Below, in pieces: positions 59,470-64,000 of a stretch of 64,000 bases of DNA. Below the pieces are notes generated by a model. It was not told where the DNA came from, made no database searches, and saw nothing but the letters and a program-made list of their open reading frames with translations. Position 1 is the stretch's first letter. The number at the start of each line of letters is the position of its first letter. Source of the stretch: Olsenella_L kribbiana (GTDB lineage: Bacteria > Actinomycetota > Coriobacteriia > Coriobacteriales > Atopobiaceae); contig NZ_JAZGJP010000001.1 in assembly GCF_036408795.1 (NCBI RefSeq), forward strand, positions 1 to 64,000. Reading direction: 5' to 3'. Position numbers and translations under genes: made by a program.

Positions 59470-61140
59470 ATGTGGAGCTTGGGTCAGACAAGGATGCGCG
59501 ATATCTGGATCAAGTCAGCTGTGGGCGTGGCTGCTGCGGCATTCCTCGTTGCTGCAGCCTATGCCGGAGGCGGCTGGGAGCCGCAGGCACCGGTCTATCC
59601 CGAGCCAGACGATGCGTGGGATGCGCAGTGCATCGAGGAGGGCATAGAAGGCCCTGCGGTTGGCACCGATGCGCCGAATGCCGTGCAGGACTATTTCCCC
59701 GACGAGCCGACCTTCGGCATCCTTTCGGACAACCCCACGACCGATGAGACGCAGGACGCAACAGAAGACGGTACGGCGACTGCCCCGACATCCGGAAAGA
59801 AGAGCTACTCCACGTATCGTGCGCTCGACGAGTATCTCGATGAGAACTTCGATGTGGCTGGCACGCCTGGCATAGGCGTTGTAGTCGTCGATGCAGCAGG
59901 AGCCGAGTACGAGAGAACGATGGGCGACATCGAGAGCGACCACGACACGATGCTCATAGGCTCGCTCACGAAGTCGTTCACGGCCCTCTCGATCATGCAG
60001 CTCGTCGAGGATGGCAAGATCGACCTCGATGAACCGGTGGCAACCTACTGCGACGCCTATGGGACGCCGGACAATGTGACCATCAGGATGCTCCTCAACC
60101 AGACAAGCGGATTCGGCTACTACGACTCGCTTGCCGAGGCGACGCCGGGCCTCACGCAGGGCACGTTCTCCTATTCGAATGCGAACTACGACCTTCTCGG
60201 CAAGGTCATCGAGGCCGTCTCGGGCGAGGCGTACGACGAGTATGTCGAAGAGCATATCCTGGAGCCGCTCGAGATGGACGACTCCTCGGCGAGCCTTGAG
60301 GCGCGTGCCTCTGCCCATGCCTGGAGAAACTACTTCGGCTGGAATGTCCAGGATGGCTTTGTGCACGAGGACGGCGATGATTCCTGGGGCAGCTGGAGCT
60401 CGGGCTATATGGCCACAAGCACGGCCGATATGGGCAAGTACCTCATGATGTACCTGAACCAGGGCACCCAGACCGCTACAGGCGGCGCCCAGGTGCTTTC
60501 TGCCGCAGGCATACGCCAGATGTTCCTGTCACGTGCTGCCGACCCCTACAGCGATGCCTTCTATGGTATGGGCTGGATCTCGTTCTACTGGGACGATGGG
60601 GAGCTCGTGCTCTCGCATGACGGAGATGTCGAGAACGGCGTAGCACGCATGATGATCTTCCCTGAGCGCGGCATCGCGATTGCTGTGCTCGGAGACGCGG
60701 CGGATGCCTTCGGCGGCAATACGGCCTTCTACGAGCTTGCGGACGGCGTCGTCGCAAATGTCGTCGGCGGCAAGGCAGAGCCTGTGAGCGCCACGGAGCG
60801 CATCGCGACGCACGCACAGGAAGATGCCTTCCTTGCCCTCTTCGTGCTGCTTGCCGTAGCTCCCATCGTGCGCCTCAGACGCTGGCGGAAATGGATAGGC
60901 AGGCTTCCGCACGATGTCTCGCTCTGGCGCCTCGTGTGCCTCCACGTGCTGGCGCCTCTGGGCATACTCTGCATGCCAGTATTGCAGGGCTACAAATGGC
61001 GGGATGTCCTTACGTTCATGCCAGATGTAAGCATCGTCTATATCGGATCTGCAGCAGTGCTCTTTCTGACCGGTGCCGCAAAGCTCCTCTTCATGCTCCA
61101 TGTCTGGAAGAAGGAGAGAGGAAGAGAGCTGGCTGCGTAG
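59470..61140 (+). CDS. Membrane-anchored beta-lactamase-fold serine hydrolase
   Basis: 556 residues: N-terminal signal-anchor (about IKSAVGVAAAAFLVAAAYAG), a disordered acidic linker, then a class C beta-lactamase/PBP4*-like hydrolase: SLTKSFTALS has the nucleophile Ser and Lys (SxxK), YSNANYDLLG the YxN-type motif, and HDGDVENGVA replaces the third KTG/HxG box. The C-terminus has three or more membrane segments (from FLALFVLLAVAPIV). Likely edits peptidoglycan peptides or D-amino-acid esters on the outer face. It lies near the dlt operon, a possible functional link. Start is uncertain: ATG 59470, TTG 59479 and ATG 59494 are all possible. Confidence 0.87.
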   Translation: MWSLGQTRMRDIWIKSAVGVAAAAFLVAAAYAGGGWEPQAPVYPEPDDAWDAQCIEEGIEGPAVGTDAPNAVQDYFPDEPTFGILSDNPTTDETQDATEDGTATAPTSGKKSYSTYRALDEYLDENFDVAGTPGIGVVVVDAAGAEYERTMGDIESDHDTMLIGSLTKSFTALSIMQLVEDGKIDLDEPVATYCDAYGTPDNVTIRMLLNQTSGFGYYDSLAEATPGLTQGTFSYSNANYDLLGKVIEAVSGEAYDEYVEEHILEPLEMDDSSASLEARASAHAWRNYFGWNVQDGFVHEDGDDSWGSWSSGYMATSTADMGKYLMMYLNQGTQTATGGAQVLSAAGIRQMFLSRAADPYSDAFYGMGWISFYWDDGELVLSHDGDVENGVARMMIFPERGIAIAVLGDAADAFGGNTAFYELADGVVANVVGGKAEPVSATERIATHAQEDAFLALFVLLAVAPIVRLRRWRKWIGRLPHDVSLWRLVCLHVLAPLGILCMPVLQGYKWRDVLTFMPDVSIVYIGSAAVLFLTGAAKLLFMLHVWKKERGRELAA

Positions 61141-61165
61141 GCGTGGCTTCTTCAAGAGACGAGAA

Positions 61166-61197
61166 AGGCCTGCCGGATCGCTCCGGCAGGCCTCTTC
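61166..61197. terminator. Bidirectional terminator between serine hydrolase and dlt operon
   Basis: AGGCCTGCCGGA (61166-61177) pairs perfectly with TCCGGCAGGCCT (61182-61193) across TCGC, then CTTCC. Confidence 0.85.
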
Positions 61198-61226
61198 CAT
61201 GTCACGGGGTCTTGTGGCAGCTTGCG

Positions 61227-61427
61227 CTAGAACCCTGCATAGATGAAGGTCGCAGGTGCCATGTAGCCCGAGAAGCTCACGAACCAGTAGAGCAGGAGGC
61301 CCATTGCGATGATGGCAGCGGCAGTCCCGATATAGGTCAGCGTCTCATGGGTCTGCCCGAAGTCGAGTATGCGCTCCTTCGCGGTGGCAAGCGGTGTGAA
61401 CTCCGCCTTCTCGTCCTTCTTGCTCAT
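61227..61427 (-). CDS. DltX-like small membrane protein
   Basis: 66 residues: a charged N-terminus, one membrane segment (about LTYIGTAAAIIAMGLLLYWF) and the C-terminal end SGYMAPATFIYAGF. Firmicute DltX proteins end in FIYNEF, and the conserved Tyr there is thought to carry D-alanine between DltB and DltD; FIYAGF matches this end. ATG 61427 overlaps the dltD stop (ATGA). DltX is usually first in the operon before dltA; here it is last. Closed by the hairpin at 61166. Confidence 0.72.
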   Translation of the reverse strand: MSKKDEKAEFTPLATAKERILDFGQTHETLTYIGTAAAIIAMGLLLYWFVSFSGYMAPATFIYAGF

Positions 61428-62656
61428 AGCTGGATCCCCCTCATATCGTCCGTGCCGGCACCCTCTGCGTCGCCGTAGCCCCAGCCGCCGAGGAACTCGT
61501 CGTCCTGGCCGTTCACGAAGTGGTAGACGGCGCGCTCGATATGGACCCAGCCACGCCAGCCCGGGTGCACGGTATCGCAGAAGAAGTAGCGCTCGTACTC
61601 GCAGGGGGAGAAGTCGGCGTAGGTGGCACCGGCAGAATCTGCTACATCCCTGACGCGGGCATACCAGGCAGCACGCTGGCTCTCGTCGATGCCGACATGG
61701 TCATACCAGGGTCCGTGCATCGGCAGCATGATCATGAGCACGCTCATGCCGCACTCGCGCGTGACATCGAGGAAGAGCGAGAGGTCGGACCACTCGCTCT
61801 CGGCCTCGTCGAAGTTCTGGCCACGCTCTGACTGGTAGTTCTTGTTCTTCTCCCAGTAGGAGTCGTAGACACCGATCTCATTGTTCGTGCAGCGCGCCTG
61901 GCCATCGGCTGTGGCCTGCTCGAGCCAGGCTTCCCAGTCAGGCTCGCCTGTCGGGATGCCCTGAAGCCTCGTCTTGCTCTTGCTCGGCGAGCCCTGGATC
62001 ATCTTCTCGAGCTCGCTTCTGATGCGGAGCGTCTTCTCCTCGTGGATCTGGAGGTCGTTCAGCGTATCGAACGGCGTGTCCTGGTTGGCAGCGGCGAGTG
62101 TATCGGAGGAGATGCCGAGCTCGCGGGCACGCTCGCGCACTTTGTCCTTCGTCGTCTGCGAGAGCATCGTGTTCTGGCAGAAGTTCCGATAGAGCTCGTA
62201 GTTGAACTTGCCGGAGAACTTGTTCTGGGCGCCGCCGCTCTTGAAGAACCACTGCGGGCTCACGAAGAGCACGCACTCCTTGTTCTTTGCATGGGCACAA
62301 TAGGCGCCTGCCGCGATGGCCTGCCAGAGGCTCTGGTCGAACGGCTCGCCGATGAGCGTCATGTCCACGCCGGGGTTATTGTCTCCGAAGACCTTGAGCG
62401 CAATCTCGGGGATGAGGTCGGCATTGAAATAGAACTCGGACGTGCCGAAGCAGAAGCGGCCATCGTCGCTCATGTTTGCGAGCACGAAGTCGACGGCCTC
62501 CGATTTCGGCATGCCGTACACATAGTCATAGATGCGCGAGCCATCCGCCTTGTTCTCGAGCTTCGGGTACAGGAACTCGTCTGCACCGACGAGCCCGGCG
62601 CCCAGGGCGGCGAGGCTTCCTGCAGTTGTCTTGAGTAGGGTCCTACGGGTGATCAT
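61424..62656 (-). CDS. dltD: D-alanyl transfer protein DltD
   Basis: 410 residues, extracellular SGNH-like hydrolase that completes D-alanylation of teichoic acids. FGTSEFYFNADLIPEIALK holds the catalytic Ser, VSPQWFFKSGG is a typical DltD block and FCDTVHPGWRGW contributes Asp and His. The N-terminus MITRRTLLKTTAGSLAALGA has a twin-arginine pattern (TRRTLLK) that is unusual for DltD; whether it is exported by Tat or simply anchored is open. Overlaps the DltX-like gene by 4 nt; 13 nt after dltC. Confidence 0.92.
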   Translation of the reverse strand: MITRRTLLKTTAGSLAALGAGLVGADEFLYPKLENKADGSRIYDYVYGMPKSEAVDFVLANMSDDGRFCFGTSEFYFNADLIPEIALKVFGDNNPGVDMTLIGEPFDQSLWQAIAAGAYCAHAKNKECVLFVSPQWFFKSGGAQNKFSGKFNYELYRNFCQNTMLSQTTKDKVRERARELGISSDTLAAANQDTPFDTLNDLQIHEEKTLRIRSELEKMIQGSPSKSKTRLQGIPTGEPDWEAWLEQATADGQARCTNNEIGVYDSYWEKNKNYQSERGQNFDEAESEWSDLSLFLDVTRECGMSVLMIMLPMHGPWYDHVGIDESQRAAWYARVRDVADSAGATYADFSPCEYERYFFCDTVHPGWRGWVHIERAVYHFVNGQDDEFLGGWGYGDAEGAGTDDMRGIQL

Positions 62657-62669
62657 ATGCGTGAGTACC

Positions 62670-62930
62670 TCAGTCGAGCCGCTTCTCCACCTGCTTGATG
62701 ATGAGATTCGGCGTGTTCATCTCCGAGCGGTCGACCTCGGTCGGCGCAATCGACACATCGAGCTCGTCCTCGAGGGCGACAAGCAGCTCGATGGCGCCCA
62801 TGGAGTCGAGATAGCCCTCCTCGAAGAGATCGGTGTCCATGTTGTCGGCGACGTCGTCCTCGCCGGAGATATCGCAGAGAAGGTCGATGACCTTCTGCTT
62901 CACCTCGTCGTGGCTATACTTTTCTGCCAT
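62670..62930 (-). CDS. dltC: D-alanine carrier protein DltC
   Basis: 86-residue acyl-carrier-type protein. The phosphopantetheine Ser lies in EGYLDSMGAIELLVALEDEL. It accepts D-Ala from DltA and delivers it to the DltB channel. The ribosome site AAAGGAG is embedded in the last codons of dltB. Confidence 0.94.
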   Translation of the reverse strand: MAEKYSHDEVKQKVIDLLCDISGEDDVADNMDTDLFEEGYLDSMGAIELLVALEDELDVSIAPTEVDRSEMNTPNLIIKQVEKRLD

Positions 62931-62931
62931 A

Positions 62932-64000
62932 TCATGCTCCTTTCACGAGCAGCGTAATCTGGCCGCAGAACAGGGCGAAGCCGAAGAACACGAGAGCCAT
63001 CGTGACGGCCCACGAGCAGATCCGGTACCACGTCTTGTGGCGGTGCGTCTTGTAGAACTTGGTGCGCTCCCAGCTCTGCTCCAGAGCAAGAAGCACGCCG
63101 TGGTAGAGGCCGTAGAGGATATAGTCGATCGAGAGCCCATGCCAGAATCCCATGATAAGCATATTGGCGATCATGGCGGTCTGGGCCGTGCGCAGGCGTG
63201 CGCTCTTTCCCTTGAAGGCCTTGCGGCGCATGAGGGAGCGGGCTATGCGCATGAAGCAGAAGTCGCGCAGCCACGTCGAGAGCGTGATGTGCCAGCGGTT
63301 CCAGAAGTCCGTGATCGAGGTCGAGAGGAAGGGGGCTCGGAAGTTCCTGGGCACGTGGATGCCGAAGGCAAGGCCGGCACCTTCTGCCATCCAGGAATAG
63401 CCGGCAAAGTCGAAGAAGAGGTAGAGGCCATAGGCGATGCAGTTCCTGAACTGACGCCAGATAGCGACGGCAGTGCCTTCGTTGTACTGGTTGAAGTACT
63501 CGGGCACCCAATACTTCTCGAAGATCGTGGCCAGCACGATCTTGTAGACCATGCCGAGCATGATGAGGAGAATCGCGTTGGCAAGCATGCCGGAGTACTC
63601 GTCCTTCGAGGGCACGTTGTCGAGGTCTTCCTCAAAGCGCCTCGAGCGGTCGATCGGGCCTGACGTGAAGGTCGGGAAGAAAATCAGGAAATAGAGATAG
63701 TCGCTCATCTTCATGCGCTCGATGAGCCCATCATGCGTCTCGACGAGGACCTGCACCGAGCGGAAGGTCACATATGAGATGCCAGTGAAGCCGAGGATGT
63801 TTGCCGAGAAGGCACCCGACACCTTGCAGGCGACGAGCGGCACGAGCGTGAGTGCAAGCGCTATATGGAAGCGCCGGGCGCTCTTGGGGTCGCCCCAGAG
63901 GAAGTGCGCACAGAGAAGGGAATCCGCCAGGAAGATGCAGCAGAAAAGGCCCTCCAGAGGCGTCTTCACGAAGAGGGCGAAGAGCATGAAGATCGAGGCA
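62932..64000 (-). CDS. dltB: D-alanyl transfer protein DltB, 5' part cut by the window edge
   Basis: Membrane-bound O-acyltransferase that moves D-Ala across the membrane. At least 355 codons are visible; the frame stays open to base 64000 and full-length DltB has about 400 residues, so the beginning lies outside. FPTFTSGPIDRSRRFEED, FFDFAGYSWMAEG, ITDFWNRWHITLSTWLRDF and the catalytic His in IMGFWHGLSIDYILYGLYHG are present. dltA should lie beyond the edge (inference). Confidence 0.95.
   Translation of the reverse strand, partial: ASIFMLFALFVKTPLEGLFCCIFLADSLLCAHFLWGDPKSARRFHIALALTLVPLVACKVSGAFSANILGFTGISYVTFRSVQVLVETHDGLIERMKMSDYLYFLIFFPTFTSGPIDRSRRFEEDLDNVPSKDEYSGMLANAILLIMLGMVYKIVLATIFEKYWVPEYFNQYNEGTAVAIWRQFRNCIAYGLYLFFDFAGYSWMAEGAGLAFGIHVPRNFRAPFLSTSITDFWNRWHITLSTWLRDFCFMRIARSLMRRKAFKGKSARLRTAQTAMIANMLIMGFWHGLSIDYILYGLYHGVLLALEQSWERTKFYKTHRHKTWYRICSWAVTMALVFFGFALFCGQITLLVKGA

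Noticed and set aside
1..64000. tRNA, rRNA, CRISPR arrays, insertion sequences or phage genes
   Set aside because: No tandem direct repeats with spacers, no transposase or integrase motifs and no tRNA-like cloverleaf were seen; tRNA absence is by eye only.

Overview
The window is high-GC, densely packed, mostly intact bacterial chromosome. Gene content points to a fermentative, Gram-positive actinobacterium of the Coriobacteriia, probably Olsenella/Atopobium-like. The signs are a dlt operon, PBP1A with a long Ser/Thr tail, Lgt, an AmaP/DUF2273/Asp23 cluster, a FeoA-FeoB fusion, U32 protease, DegV, a PTS IIA domain, citrate synthase and cobalamin-dependent methionine synthesis. The genus is an inference from gene style; no rRNA is present. 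I see no tRNA, CRISPR, IS element or prophage.

Layout. 0-8 kb: an aldo/keto reductase pseudogene; an intergenic palindrome cluster (CTCGACATGTCGAG) ahead of a small conserved protein; a DnaQ-like exonuclease; DUF47 plus PiT phosphate transport; M18 aminopeptidase; a second DnaQ-like exonuclease; phosphofructokinase. 8-16 kb: phenylacetate-CoA ligase plus a double ACT protein, AEC transporter, FeoAB fusion and a DtxR-type regulator. 15.5-25 kb: DegV, a glycosyltransferase 2 fused to a MarR-like winged helix, RecQ without its winged helix, a YbhN-type membrane protein, PTS IIA, a badly decayed third DnaQ-like gene, then ACT protein, citrate synthase and HAD phosphatase. 25-36 kb: Kup, a cytosolic S10 carboxypeptidase, an RlmKL whose N-terminal methyltransferase looks dead, phosphoglucomutase, a C39-like surface protein with Ser in place of the catalytic Cys, and ArgR. 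36-44 kb: PBP1A, TyrRS, U32 protease, NifU-like protein, Lgt, an acidic hypothetical.

44-51 kb is the most distinctive block. A cobalamin riboswitch heads a tightly overlapping five-gene operon: a secreted, membrane-anchored beta-propeller protein with a transcobalamin-like DUF4430 domain, a second DUF4430 membrane protein, EcfT, a fused double EcfA ATPase, and an S component. I read this as a B12 (or corrinoid) capture and import machine. It lies close to metF, a separate MetH reactivation-domain protein and a MetH core lacking that domain (52-56 kb), which consume B12. 56-64 kb: alkaline-shock envelope cluster, nucleoside hydrolase, a membrane-anchored beta-lactamase-fold serine hydrolase, and a dlt operon (dltB partial at the window edge, dltC, dltD, then a DltX-like small protein in the last position).

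Many operons end in strong hairpins shared by convergent genes; coupling by ATGA or similar overlaps is common.
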